A DNA stretch of 64,000 bases from Nocardioides terrae (lineage in GTDB: Bacteria; Actinomycetota; Actinomycetes; Propionibacteriales; Nocardioidaceae). Position numbers and translations under genes: made by a program. The DNA is taken from the NCBI RefSeq assembly GCF_900112345.1, contig NZ_FOLB01000012.1:62001-126000 (forward strand). Reading direction: 5' to 3'. Numbering within the stretch: the stretch's first letter is position 1; every line of letters starts with the position of its first letter. Positions 25,071 to 33,478 of this stretch are shown here, piece after piece. The notes below the pieces were generated by a model that saw only the letters and a program-made list of their open reading frames with translations, ran no database searches and was not told the origin of the DNA.

Positions 25071-26408
25071 ATGAGCCTCTCCGACCTCGATGCGACCGCC
25101 ACCTTGGCGGCGGCCGACGGCAACCTGCGCCGCCGGCGCGTGGCGGAGGTTGAAGAGCTCGAGATCGCTCTGCGCTGGGCGGACCTGCACTCCTCCGACC
25201 CGCAGGCGGAGCCGGAGGCGATCCCGGTCAGGTACGGCGGCGACCGCCTGGTCCATCTCGGCGGCGAAGGAACGCCCGCGGTGCGCGAGCTCTGCCTGCT
25301 CGAGCTGGCGGTCGCGTTCCGGTGCTCCGAGGCCAAGGTCCGCAGCACGGTGGCCGCGGGGCTGGACCTGCGTCATCGCCTGCCCCTGTTGTGGGACGTG
25401 GTCCGCAAGCTCGACATCGAGACGTGGGTCGCCCGACGGATCGCCAGGATGACGCGGCGGCTCCCTCACGGGCAGGCCGCCTCTGTCGACGCCCTGCTGA
25501 CCGATGCCGCAGCGGAGTCCCCGGCCAAGCTCCTCCGGCTCGTCGAGACCGCGATCATGCAGGTCGACGCCGAGGCCGAGCGCGAGCGGCTCGACAGGGC
25601 CCGTCGCAGCCGCGGCGTCTGGGTCTCGCGCCCCCGCCCGGGCGAGGAGGACGACGAGCAGCTCGCCGGCCTGCGCACCGTGATCGCACGCGTGACGACG
25701 GCGGACGCGATCTGGTTCGACGCGACCGTCGACCAGATCGCCGACCTGCTCGCCTCCCTGACAGATCGACTTCCCCACCTCGCCGACCTGACGCGCGACG
25801 AGCTGCGTGCCGAGGCGTTCGGCTGGTTGGCCCGGCCTCAAGAGCTGGCCGGGCTCATCGCCGACAGCACAGGGGACGCGGATGAGGCGGCGACAGCGTT
25901 GGCAGCGCTCCCGCGCCCCGACGCCACGGTCTATGTCCACGTGGGCGACGGTCCGGTCGCCGACGTGGAACAGCTCGGCCCCCTCCTCGTCGAGCGGCTG
26001 GCCGAGCTCCTCGGTCACACCCGGATCACGCTGCGCCCGGTCATCGATCTTCACGAAGGCCGCTCCGTCACGGGCTACACCCACCCGGCGGACGTCCGAG
26101 AGCGGTGCCTTCTGCGCACCGGCGGCGACCGCTTCCCCCATTCGGCCGGCTCGGGACGAAACGTCGACCTCGACCATCCGCAGCCCTTCGACGCGGACGG
26201 TCCGCCGGGTCAGACCGGGGACCACAACGCGCTCCCGCTCCGGCGTCGACATCATCGGGCGAAGACGCACCTCGGTTACGTCGTCACACCACTCGGCCCG
26301 GACCGCTGGACCTGGCGGACGCCCCACTGCCTCACCCGCCTCGTCGATGCGCGCGGTACGCACGCGGTCAGTCTCGGCGAGGAGTACGGCTACCGCGCTC
26401 TCAGCTGA
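25071..26408 (+). CDS. DUF222 protein with HNH-endonuclease-like C-terminus (13E12 family)
   Basis: The 445-residue protein has a helical DUF222 region (about residues 30-300) and a C-terminal HNH motif (VDLDHPQPF, then Asn, then LRRRHHRAKTH). Of the cysteines that usually bind structural zinc before the D-x-D-H, only one is visible (ERCLLRTGG), so the zinc site looks lost while the HNH residues remain. Family members are multi-copy in actinobacteria; their role is unknown, with mobile or defence functions suggested. It overlaps the TetR gene tail-to-tail by 8 bases. Confidence 0.85.
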   Translation: MSLSDLDATATLAAADGNLRRRRVAEVEELEIALRWADLHSSDPQAEPEAIPVRYGGDRLVHLGGEGTPAVRELCLLELAVAFRCSEAKVRSTVAAGLDLRHRLPLLWDVVRKLDIETWVARRIARMTRRLPHGQAASVDALLTDAAAESPAKLLRLVETAIMQVDAEAERERLDRARRSRGVWVSRPRPGEEDDEQLAGLRTVIARVTTADAIWFDATVDQIADLLASLTDRLPHLADLTRDELRAEAFGWLARPQELAGLIADSTGDADEAATALAALPRPDATVYVHVGDGPVADVEQLGPLLVERLAELLGHTRITLRPVIDLHEGRSVTGYTHPADVRERCLLRTGGDRFPHSAGSGRNVDLDHPQPFDADGPPGQTGDHNALPLRRRHHRAKTHLGYVVTPLGPDRWTWRTPHCLTRLVDARGTHAVSLGEEYGYRALS

Positions 26409-27096
26409 GGCCGACCGCGCCGGCCAGCATTCCCAGGTGCAGCTCGAAGAGCGCCTCGGGGTCGCCGAGGCCGTCGCGCCCGTACTGCCCGAAGACCTCC
26501 CAGCCCAGACAGCCGAACAGCGCCGCCCACCCGAAGACGCAGGCCGCGACGACACTGTCGGGGACGTCGAGGCCCAGCTCGTCCCGCGCAGCGTTGAAAC
26601 CCGCGGCGAGCCGGGTCGACGAGACCTCGACCTCCGGCGGAGACAGCCGGCCGGCGGCGTACGCCTCGGTCCACAGGGTGACCAGCGCCCGCAGCACCCG
26701 CGTGCCCGGCCCCAACGTGCGCTCGGCCGGCGCCTCGTACCCGGGCACCGGGCTGCCGAAGAGCAGCGCGTACGTCGCCGGCTCGGCGAGCGCCCAGGCC
26801 CGGACCGCTCGGCCGATGGCCGCCTGCCGGCCGACGAAGTCGTCGCCGGGCACCTCGGCGAGCGCCGCGTCGACGGCGTCGCCGAGCTCGTCGTACCCGT
26901 CGACCACGAGGAGGGTCAGCAGCTCGTCGCGACTCTTCACGTAGCGGTAGACCGCCGAGGAGACGACCCCGAGGTCGCGGGCGACGGCGCGCAGCGAAAG
27001 GGCGGCAGCGCCGTCGATGGCGAGGTGGTGACGCCCGATCCGGACGATGTCGGCCATCGTCCGGGCGCGGGCGCGGTCGCGAGGAGTTCCGGGCAT
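26401..27096 (-). CDS. TetR family transcriptional regulator
   Basis: The 231-residue protein has a TetR-type HTH (IDGAAALSLRAVARDLGVVS and AVYRYVKSRDELLTLL, about residues 24-60) and a ligand-binding domain with the TetR_C WHG-like pattern. It is divergent from an epimerase-like gene, and the 135 bases between them hold two GAGC-ACC-GCTC dyads, so it most likely represses that gene and itself. ATG 27096 gives the usual short arm before the HTH; an upstream GTG at 27132 would run over the dyad region. Confidence 0.88.
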   Translation of the reverse strand: MPGTPRDRARARTMADIVRIGRHHLAIDGAAALSLRAVARDLGVVSSAVYRYVKSRDELLTLLVVDGYDELGDAVDAALAEVPGDDFVGRQAAIGRAVRAWALAEPATYALLFGSPVPGYEAPAERTLGPGTRVLRALVTLWTEAYAAGRLSPPEVEVSSTRLAAGFNAARDELGLDVPDSVVAACVFGWAALFGCLGWEVFGQYGRDGLGDPEALFELHLGMLAGAVGLS

Positions 27097-27139
27097 GGCC
27101 CCATGCTGCCCGTGCGGAGTGAGCACCGTCAACTATTGT

Positions 27140-27150
27140 GAGCACCGCTC
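27140..27150. promoter_or_regulatory. dyad 1, probable TetR operator
   Basis: GAGC-ACC-GCTC is a perfect 4-bp dyad with a 3-base centre. The same core recurs as a longer dyad at 27187-27201, and a GAGCACCG half-copy is at 27121-27128. Confidence 0.5.
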
Positions 27151-27186
27151 TTGCAATTCCGTCCGAACGCGAGCATCCTCGCTTCC

Positions 27187-27201
27187 GAGAGCACCGCTCT
27201 C
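27187..27201. promoter_or_regulatory. dyad 2, probable TetR operator
   Basis: GAGAGC-ACC-GCTCTC is a perfect 6-bp inverted repeat with the same ACC centre as dyad 1, 47 bases away. It lies 30 bases before the epimerase-like start. Confidence 0.55.
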
Positions 27202-27231
27202 TCCTTAATCCGAACCAACGAGGAGAACCCC

Positions 27232-28152
27232 ATGAGCACCCACCACATCGTCATCGGCGCCGGCCCGGTCGGCGCGACCGTCGCTCTGCAGCTGGCGGAG
27301 CAGGGCCGCGCGGTCCGGCTGCTGACCCGGTCGGGCAGCGGCCCGGAGCACCCGCTGATCCAGCGCCGACGCGCGGACGCCAGCGACTCGGCCGCCCTTG
27401 CCGAGCAGTTCGTCGGCGCGAGCGCGGTCTTCGACTGCATGCACGCCAGTGCCTACCGCGCCGACGTCTGGCGCGCGGCGCTCCCGCCCGCCGAGCGGGC
27501 GGTCCTCGAGGCCGCCGGCCGGGTCGGCGCCGTGGCCGTCTTCCCGGAGAGCCTCTACGCCTTCGGACACGTGGACGCGCCGATGACCGAGGTGACACCG
27601 CGGCGCGCCACCACCGGCAAGCCGGCGGTCCGCGTCGGCCTGCTCGCTGCTCGCGAGGCGTCGAGCACGCCGACGGTCAGCGTCGCCGCCTCCGACTTCT
27701 ACGGCCCGCTGGCCCGCACCGCCCACGCTGGCGACCGGATGATCTCGGCGGTGCTCGAGGGCCGCACGCTCCACGTCGTCGGCAGCCCCGACGCACCGCA
27801 CTCGTGGACGTTCGTCCCCGACCTGGCCGCCGCCATGATCGCCGCCGCCGACGACCAGACCCAGTGGAACTCCTTCCTCATGGCGCCGACCGCACCTCCG
27901 CGCACCCAGCGCGAGATGGTGGCGGCGTACGCCGAGGCGGCCGGCGTGCGAGCGCCGAAGGTCGTCGGCACGCCGGGCTGGGCGTTGCGCGCCGTCGGAC
28001 TGGTCCACCGCGACACCCGCGAGATCGCCGAGATGAGCTATCAGTTCACCGCGCCGTTCGTCGTCGACTCCTCCGCCACCGAGCAGCGCCTGGGCCTGGC
28101 CCCGACGCCGCTCGAGAAGGGCGTCGCGCAGACGATCGCCGCCGCCCGGTGA
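27232..28152 (+). CDS. NAD(P)-dependent epimerase/reductase-like Rossmann protein
   Basis: The 306-residue protein starts with a Rossmann nucleotide-binding motif (HIVIGAGPVGATVALQLAEQG) and has FPESLYAFG and a conserved SWTFVPDLAAAM segment as in extended short-chain dehydrogenases. The classical Tyr-x-x-x-Lys pair is not obvious, as in atypical NmrA/epimerase-like members, so catalysis is uncertain. ATG 27232 has AGGAGA 5-6 bases upstream. It is divergent from and probably controlled by the TetR gene. The substrate is unknown. Confidence 0.78.
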   Translation: MSTHHIVIGAGPVGATVALQLAEQGRAVRLLTRSGSGPEHPLIQRRRADASDSAALAEQFVGASAVFDCMHASAYRADVWRAALPPAERAVLEAAGRVGAVAVFPESLYAFGHVDAPMTEVTPRRATTGKPAVRVGLLAAREASSTPTVSVAASDFYGPLARTAHAGDRMISAVLEGRTLHVVGSPDAPHSWTFVPDLAAAMIAAADDQTQWNSFLMAPTAPPRTQREMVAAYAEAAGVRAPKVVGTPGWALRAVGLVHRDTREIAEMSYQFTAPFVVDSSATEQRLGLAPTPLEKGVAQTIAAAR

Positions 28153-28207
28153 ACCACCCGGTGAACCGCCCGGCGAACCACCCGGCGAACCACCCGGTGA
28201 ACCCTGG
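28148..28207 (+). repeat. tandem 12-bp repeat, five copies
   Basis: The unit GGTGAACCACCC is repeated from the stop codon of the epimerase-like gene onwards: copies at 28148, 28160, 28172, 28184 and a degenerate one at 28196, differing by single C/T or A/G changes. Each unit can form a short GGTG/CACC hairpin. It fills the gap before a small secreted-protein gene; it may serve as a transcript end or be replication slippage. Confidence 0.8.
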
Positions 28208-28263
28208 TGAGCCCGGCAGCGTGTCCATGGCAGAGAACGTCACTCGAAACAGAGGAGATCAGC

Positions 28264-28662
28264 ATGCTGCTGCACAGGACCATCACCGGGCTCGCCGCCG
28301 TCATCGTCGTCAGCCTTCCCGTGCTGACCGGCGCCCCCGCCCAGGCCAAGGGTGGCGACGACGGCGTCCGCCGCAGCGGCACGTGCTCGGGATCGACCGA
28401 CTGGAAGATCAAGGCCAAGGCCGACGACGGCCGGATCGAGGTCGAGGCGGAGATCGACAGCAACCACCGCGGTCAGACCTGGCGCTGGGTGCTCCGGCAC
28501 GACGGCCGGGTCGCTGCCCGCGGGCACTCCGTGACCGCCGGCCGCAGCGGCTCCTTCGAGGTCGAGCGGCACGTCTCCAACGCGCCGGGCTCGGACTCGT
28601 ACCGGTTCCGGGCGGTCGACGTCCGCAGCGGAGAGGTGTGCGTGGCGCGGGTCGCCCGCTGA
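28264..28662 (+). CDS. small secreted protein, unknown function
   Basis: The 132-residue product has a signal peptide (HRTITGLAAVIVVSLPVL, cleavage near AQA-K) and a compact beta-rich mature region of about 100 residues with two cysteines (SGTCSGS and GEVCVAR) that could form one disulfide. The pattern WKIKAKADDGRIEVEAEID followed by WRWVLRHDGR suggests a small Ig-like sandwich. GAGGAG upstream supports the ATG. I do not recognise a function. Confidence 0.75.
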   Translation: MLLHRTITGLAAVIVVSLPVLTGAPAQAKGGDDGVRRSGTCSGSTDWKIKAKADDGRIEVEAEIDSNHRGQTWRWVLRHDGRVAARGHSVTAGRSGSFEVERHVSNAPGSDSYRFRAVDVRSGEVCVARVAR

Positions 28663-28724
28663 CCTCCGCGCCCAAGCGCATCGTCTCGTGAGACACGTGA
28701 CTCCCCAGTAGCTTGTGCCGCCGC

Positions 28725-28730
28725 TAGCGT
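28725..28730 (+). promoter_or_regulatory. -10 box, leaderless promoter of pyc
   Basis: TAGCGT (TAnnnT) ends 7 bases before the pyc ATG, and no ribosome-binding site is present, so the mRNA probably begins at the start codon. Confidence 0.5.
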
Positions 28731-28737
28731 TGCGCCC

Positions 28738-31700
28738 ATGTTCAACAAGGTCCTGGTGGCCAACCGTGGAGAGATCGCGATCCGAGCCTTCCGCGCGGCC
28801 TACGAGCTCGGCGCGAAGACAGTCGCGGTCTATCCCTACGAGGACCGGGGTTCAGAGCACCGGCTGAAGGCCGACGAGGCCTACGAGATCGGCGAGCGCG
28901 GCCACCCGGTGCGCGCCTACCTCGACCCGGAAGCGATCGTCGAGGCGGCACTGCAGGCCGGGGCCGACGCGGTCTACCCGGGCTACGGCTTCCTGTCGGA
29001 GAACCCGGCGCTCGCCGAGGCCTGCGTCAACGCCGGGATCACCTTCGTCGGTCCGAGCGCCGAGGTGCTCGAGCTGACCGGCAACAAGGCCCGCGCGATC
29101 GCCGCTGCCAAGGCCGCAGGGGTGCCGACGCTGGCGAGCATCGACCCGTCGACCGACGTCGACCAGCTGGTCGAGGCCGCCCAGCGCCTGCCCTACCCGC
29201 TGTTCGTCAAGGCGGTCGCCGGCGGCGGCGGTCGCGGCATGCGTCGCGTCGACGAGCCGGGCCCCGACGCCCAGAACCTCCGCGACGCCGTGGAGACCTG
29301 CATGCGCGAGGCCGAGGGCGCGTTCGGCGACCCGACCGTCTTCATCGAGCAGGCCGTCGTCGAGCCGCGCCACATCGAGGTGCAGATCCTGGCCGACGCC
29401 GAGGGCAACGTCATGCACCTCTTCGAGCGTGACTGCTCCGTGCAGCGGCGCCACCAGAAGGTCGTCGAGATCGCGCCGGCACCCAACCTCGACCCGCAGC
29501 TGCGCGAGCGGATGTGCGCCGACGCGGTGAAGTTCGCCCGGGCGATCGGCTACTCGTGCGCGGGCACCGTCGAGTTCCTGCTCGACACGCGGGCCGTCGC
29601 CGCGCACGAGGGCGGGTGGGGCGAGGACGTCCCGCCGCCGTACGTCTTCATCGAGATGAACCCGCGCATCCAGGTCGAGCACACGGTGACCGAGGAGGTC
29701 ACCGACGTCGACCTCGTCCAGTCGCAGATGCGCATCGCCTCCGGCGAGACGCTCGCCAACCTCGGGCTCTCCCAGGAGACGGTCCACCTGCGCGGTGCGG
29801 CGCTGCAGTGCCGCATCACCACCGAGGACCCGGCCAACAACTTCCGCCCCGACACCGGCGTCATCACGACCTACCGCTCCCCCGGCGGAGCCGGCATCCG
29901 CGTCGACGGCGGCACCACCTACTCGGGCGCCGAGATCAACGCACACTTCGACTCGATGCTGGCCAAGCTCACCTGTCGCGGCCGCACCTTCGCCGACGCC
30001 GTACGCCGGTCCCGCCGGGCTGTCGCCGAGTTCCGGATCCGCGGCGTGGCCACCAACATCGCCTTCCTGCAGGCGCTGCTCGACGACCCCGACTTCGAGT
30101 CCGGGCGGATCACCACCAGCTTCATCGAGACCCACCCGCAGCTGCTGACCGCCCGCGCCAGCGGCGACCGCGGCACCAAGCTGCTGACCTACCTCGCCGA
30201 CGTCACCGTCAACCAGCCCCACGGCACCGCCCCGGTCTCGATCGACCCGGCCGCCAAGCTGCCGTCGCTCGACGCGTCCGCGCCGATCCCGGACGGCACC
30301 CGCCAGCGACTCCTCGCCGTCGGTCCGGAGGCGTTCGCCGCCGAGCTGCGCGCCCAGAAGAAGGTCGCGGTCACCGACACCACCTTCCGCGATGCCCACC
30401 AGTCCCTCCTGGCCACCCGGGTCCGCACCCGTGACCTGCTCCAGGTGGCCGGCCACGTCGCGCGGCTGACGCCGCAGCTGTGGTCCCTCGAGGCATGGGG
30501 CGGGGCGACGTACGACGTAGCGCTCCGCTTCCTCTCCGAGGACCCGTGGGAGCGGCTCGAGGCGCTGCGCGAGGCCGTCCCCAACATCTGCCTGCAGATG
30601 CTCCTGCGCGGCCGCAACACCGTCGGCTACACCCCCTACCCGACCAGCGTCACCAGGGCGTTCGTGGAGGAGGCGGCGGCGACCGGCATCGACGTCTTCC
30701 GCATCTTCGACGCGCTCAACGACGTCGAGCAGATGCGGCCCGCGATCGCGGCCGTGCGCGAGACCGGGACGGCCGTCGCCGAGGTGGCGCTCTGCTACAC
30801 CGGTGACCTCTCCTCCCCCGACGAGCGGCTCTACACGCTCGACTACTACCTGCGCCTGGCCGAGCAGATCGTCGACGCGGGCGCCCACGTCCTCGCGATC
30901 AAGGACATGGCCGGCCTGCTCCGCGCCCCGGCCGCGCGGACGCTGGTCACGGCGCTGCGCGAGCGCTTCGACCTGCCCGTGCACCTGCACACCCACGACA
31001 CCCCGGGCGGCCAGCTGGCCACGCTGACCGCGGCGATCGAGGCGGGCGTGGACGCGGTCGACGCGGCCTGCGCCGCGATGGCGGGCACGACGTCCCAGCC
31101 GCCGCTCTCATCGCTGGTCGCGGCCACCGACCACTCCGCGCGTGAGACCGGGCTGTCGCTGGCCGACGTCAACGCGCTCGAGCCCTACTGGGAGGCCACT
31201 CGCCGGGTCTACGCGCCCTTCGAGTCGGGCCTGCCCGCGCCGACCGGTCGGGTCTACCGGCACGAGATCCCCGGCGGCCAGCTGTCCAACCTGCGCCAGC
31301 AGGCGATCGCGCTTGGGCTCGGGGAGAAGTTCGAGCAGATCGAGGACATGTACGCCGCGGCGAACGACATCCTCGGCCGCGTCCCGAAGGTCACGCCGTC
31401 CTCGAAGGTGATCGGCGACCTCGCGCTGGCCCTCGTCGCCGCCGGCGCGGACCCCGACGCCTTCGCCGCCGACCCGACGTCCTATGACATCCCGGGCTCG
31501 GTGATCGGCTTCCTCCACGGCGAGCTCGGCGACCCGCCGGGCGGCTGGCCGGAGCCGTTCCGCACCAAGGCGATCGAGGGCCGCCGATGGGTCGCACCCG
31601 CCGAGGAGCTCTCGACCGAGGACGCCGCCGGCCTGGAGAGCGACCGCCGGGCCACGCTGAACCGGCTGCTCTTCCCCGGCCCCACGCGTGACTTCACCGA

Positions 31701-32169
31701 GGCGCGGTCGAAGTGGGGCGACGTGTCGGTGCTGCCGACGCTCGACTACCTCTACGGCCTGCGCTTCGGCGACGAGCACGTCGTCGAGCTCGAGGAGGGC
31801 AAGCAGCTCTACCTCGGGGTCGAGGCGATCAGCGAGCCCGACGAGCGCGGCTACCGCACCGTCATGTGCACGATCAACGGCCAGATGCGGCCCGTCCCCG
31901 TGCGCGACCGCTCCGTCGAGGCCGAGGCAGCGGCCGCTGAGAAGGCCGACCCGTCGGTGGCCGGCCAGATCGCCGCGCCGTTCCAGGGCGTGGTCACCCT
32001 CAATGTCGCGGTCGGCGACAAGGTGAAGGCGGGCGACACCGTGGCCACGATCGAGGCGATGAAGATGGAGGCGGCCATCACGGCACCCGTCGGAGGCACC
32101 GTCGAGCGGCTGGCCCTCAACTCGCCGCAGGCGGTCGAGGGCGGGGACCTGGTGGTCGTCCTCCGCTGA
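28738..32169 (+). CDS. pyc: pyruvate carboxylase
   Basis: The 1,143-residue enzyme has all domains of a single-chain pyruvate carboxylase: biotin carboxylase (VLVANRGEIAIRAFRAA, VAGGGGRGMRRV, EMNPRIQVEHTVTEEV; to about residue 450), HMGL-like carboxyltransferase (VTDTTFRDAHQSLLATRVRT, then LEAWGGATYDVA; about 540-860), a linking domain, and a biotinyl domain with Lys1109 in EAMKMEAA. It converts pyruvate, bicarbonate and ATP to oxaloacetate, refilling the TCA cycle. The ATG is set by the family N-terminus and a leaderless -10 box. It is a monocistronic gene converging on the SpoIID gene. Confidence 0.97.
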   Translation: MFNKVLVANRGEIAIRAFRAAYELGAKTVAVYPYEDRGSEHRLKADEAYEIGERGHPVRAYLDPEAIVEAALQAGADAVYPGYGFLSENPALAEACVNAGITFVGPSAEVLELTGNKARAIAAAKAAGVPTLASIDPSTDVDQLVEAAQRLPYPLFVKAVAGGGGRGMRRVDEPGPDAQNLRDAVETCMREAEGAFGDPTVFIEQAVVEPRHIEVQILADAEGNVMHLFERDCSVQRRHQKVVEIAPAPNLDPQLRERMCADAVKFARAIGYSCAGTVEFLLDTRAVAAHEGGWGEDVPPPYVFIEMNPRIQVEHTVTEEVTDVDLVQSQMRIASGETLANLGLSQETVHLRGAALQCRITTEDPANNFRPDTGVITTYRSPGGAGIRVDGGTTYSGAEINAHFDSMLAKLTCRGRTFADAVRRSRRAVAEFRIRGVATNIAFLQALLDDPDFESGRITTSFIETHPQLLTARASGDRGTKLLTYLADVTVNQPHGTAPVSIDPAAKLPSLDASAPIPDGTRQRLLAVGPEAFAAELRAQKKVAVTDTTFRDAHQSLLATRVRTRDLLQVAGHVARLTPQLWSLEAWGGATYDVALRFLSEDPWERLEALREAVPNICLQMLLRGRNTVGYTPYPTSVTRAFVEEAAATGIDVFRIFDALNDVEQMRPAIAAVRETGTAVAEVALCYTGDLSSPDERLYTLDYYLRLAEQIVDAGAHVLAIKDMAGLLRAPAARTLVTALRERFDLPVHLHTHDTPGGQLATLTAAIEAGVDAVDAACAAMAGTTSQPPLSSLVAATDHSARETGLSLADVNALEPYWEATRRVYAPFESGLPAPTGRVYRHEIPGGQLSNLRQQAIALGLGEKFEQIEDMYAAANDILGRVPKVTPSSKVIGDLALALVAAGADPDAFAADPTSYDIPGSVIGFLHGELGDPPGGWPEPFRTKAIEGRRWVAPAEELSTEDAAGLESDRRATLNRLLFPGPTRDFTEARSKWGDVSVLPTLDYLYGLRFGDEHVVELEEGKQLYLGVEAISEPDERGYRTVMCTINGQMRPVPVRDRSVEAEAAAAEKADPSVAGQIAAPFQGVVTLNVAVGDKVKAGDTVATIEAMKMEAAITAPVGGTVERLALNSPQAVEGGDLVVVLR

Positions 32170-32184
32170 GGCCGGTGCCCGGCC
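32170..32184. terminator. compact hairpin at the pyc/SpoIID convergent junction
   Basis: GGCCGG and CCGGCC (32170-32175 and 32179-32184) form a perfect 6-bp stem with a 3-base loop immediately after the pyc stop. It could end transcription from either side; there is no T tract. Confidence 0.35.
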
Positions 32185-32196
32185 CGGAGCCGGACG

Positions 32197-33381
32197 TCAG
32201 CCGATCGCGAACCAGGTCGACCGCAGACCGAGGCGGCTGCGGAAGTCGTCGCCGCTGACGGTGACGGCACCACCGGTGCCGGTGAGCCGCAGCGCGAGGA
32301 CCCGGCCACCCCAGTCGCCGTGGCCGTCCCGGCCGACGACCTGGACGCCGGTCGAGGTGCCGAGCGCGGGCCAGGCGGCCTGGAGCCGGGCCGCCGAGAC
32401 GGTGGTGGTCCAGTCGTGCACGTGGTTGCCGGACCAGGCGTCGTACGGGTCGACCCTCGCGGCCTGGTAGGCCACCGAGCCACCCACCGTCCAGCCGCCG
32501 CTGGAGGAGCTGAACTGGGTGAACGCGGGTCTGCCCGCGTAGGTCCGGACCTGGCGGCGCGTCGCCGCCACTGCGGCGTCGGTGGCGGGCGTCTCCGCCG
32601 CCACGCCGCCGTAGACCTGGCAGGAGGTGCTGTCGCAGGTCTGGTAGGCGCGGCCCGCCGCGGCATGGGCGCGCTCATAGGCGGCGTACGTGCGCGCCGC
32701 GACCGCCTGCGCCTGCAGCGCCGCGGCGCTCCAGCTCGACGGCATCTCGCGGGCGACCACGCCGCGCAGGTAGCCCTCCAGGCCGACCACGTTGACGGTG
32801 TCCCGGTCCCGGCCGTCCACGGGCGCGTTGCGCAGCGCCCCCCGGTAGTCGGCGGTACCGCTCGGCAGCACGAGCGTGATGGGCGCGCCGCCTGCGGAGA
32901 ACTCCGCCGTTCCGCGCAGCACCTTCGCGCGCGTCCAGCCGCGGCCCGGCAGCCGGTAGGACAGCGCCGTCCTCGCCGCCCGACGCTTGAGCCGCCACTG
33001 GGCGGCGCCCGGCTGCACGGCCGCGAGCGACCACCTCTGGGAGCGCTTGCCGACGACACGCACGCGCAGGGCCGGGCTCGCCGCGACGACCGTGTCCGGC
33101 GTCGTGTCGGCGCCGATCCGGACCCGGATCCGCCCGGAAGAGGCGGCCGCAGCGGTTCCCGGGTAGTAGAAGTCGAGGATCTGCGCGGCGGTCAGGCCCG
33201 CGCGGGCCGCGCCCTCGGCGCCGTACTGCGACATCCCCCGGCCGTGCCCGTACCCGTGCCCGGTCAGGCGCAGCGAGCCGCCGGCGGGTACGCCGACGGC
33301 GGGCTCGGCGGCGCCGGCCGAGCCTGCGACGGGCACGAGCAGGGCGATGGCGACCAGCAGCGCCAGGGGCGTCGGTGACAT
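32197..33381 (-). CDS. SpoIID/LytB-domain secreted protein
   Basis: The 394-residue protein has a signal peptide (LALLVAIALLVPVAGSAGAA) and the SpoIID/LytB region: LTGHGYGHGRGMSQYGAEGA near the start and LRGVVAREMPSSWSAAALQA with AVAARTYA. SpoIID of sporulating Firmicutes is a peptidoglycan lytic transglycosylase; in non-sporulating actinobacteria such proteins are presumed to act on the cell wall. Cysteines in TCDSTSCQVYGG suggest a disulfide. The ribosome-binding site sits partly inside an inverted repeat before the ATG. Confidence 0.9.
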   Translation of the reverse strand: MSPTPLALLVAIALLVPVAGSAGAAEPAVGVPAGGSLRLTGHGYGHGRGMSQYGAEGAARAGLTAAQILDFYYPGTAAAASSGRIRVRIGADTTPDTVVAASPALRVRVVGKRSQRWSLAAVQPGAAQWRLKRRAARTALSYRLPGRGWTRAKVLRGTAEFSAGGAPITLVLPSGTADYRGALRNAPVDGRDRDTVNVVGLEGYLRGVVAREMPSSWSAAALQAQAVAARTYAAYERAHAAAGRAYQTCDSTSCQVYGGVAAETPATDAAVAATRRQVRTYAGRPAFTQFSSSSGGWTVGGSVAYQAARVDPYDAWSGNHVHDWTTTVSAARLQAAWPALGTSTGVQVVGRDGHGDWGGRVLALRLTGTGGAVTVSGDDFRSRLGLRSTWFAIG

Positions 33382-33389
33382 GTGTGACT

Positions 33390-33412
33390 CCAGAGGAAGA
33401 TGAGACCTCTGG
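33390..33412 (-). promoter_or_regulatory. inverted repeat over the ribosome-binding site of the SpoIID gene
   Basis: CCAGAGG and CCTCTGG (33390-33396 and 33406-33412) are a perfect 7-bp inverted repeat with a 9-base loop. On the mRNA strand the 3' arm contains CTGG of the likely Shine-Dalgarno CTGGAG, so the stem could reduce translation. A protein operator is the alternative. Confidence 0.4.
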
Positions 33413-33478
33413 GATCCTATGGCGTGTCGCGCCGGTCGCGCAGGCCCTTCGGGTCGATAATACGCACCCGGCGCGGGC

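Noticed and set aside
28148..28207. CRISPR array
   Set aside because: Repeats are only 12 bp and run head-to-tail without spacers; no cas genes are present.
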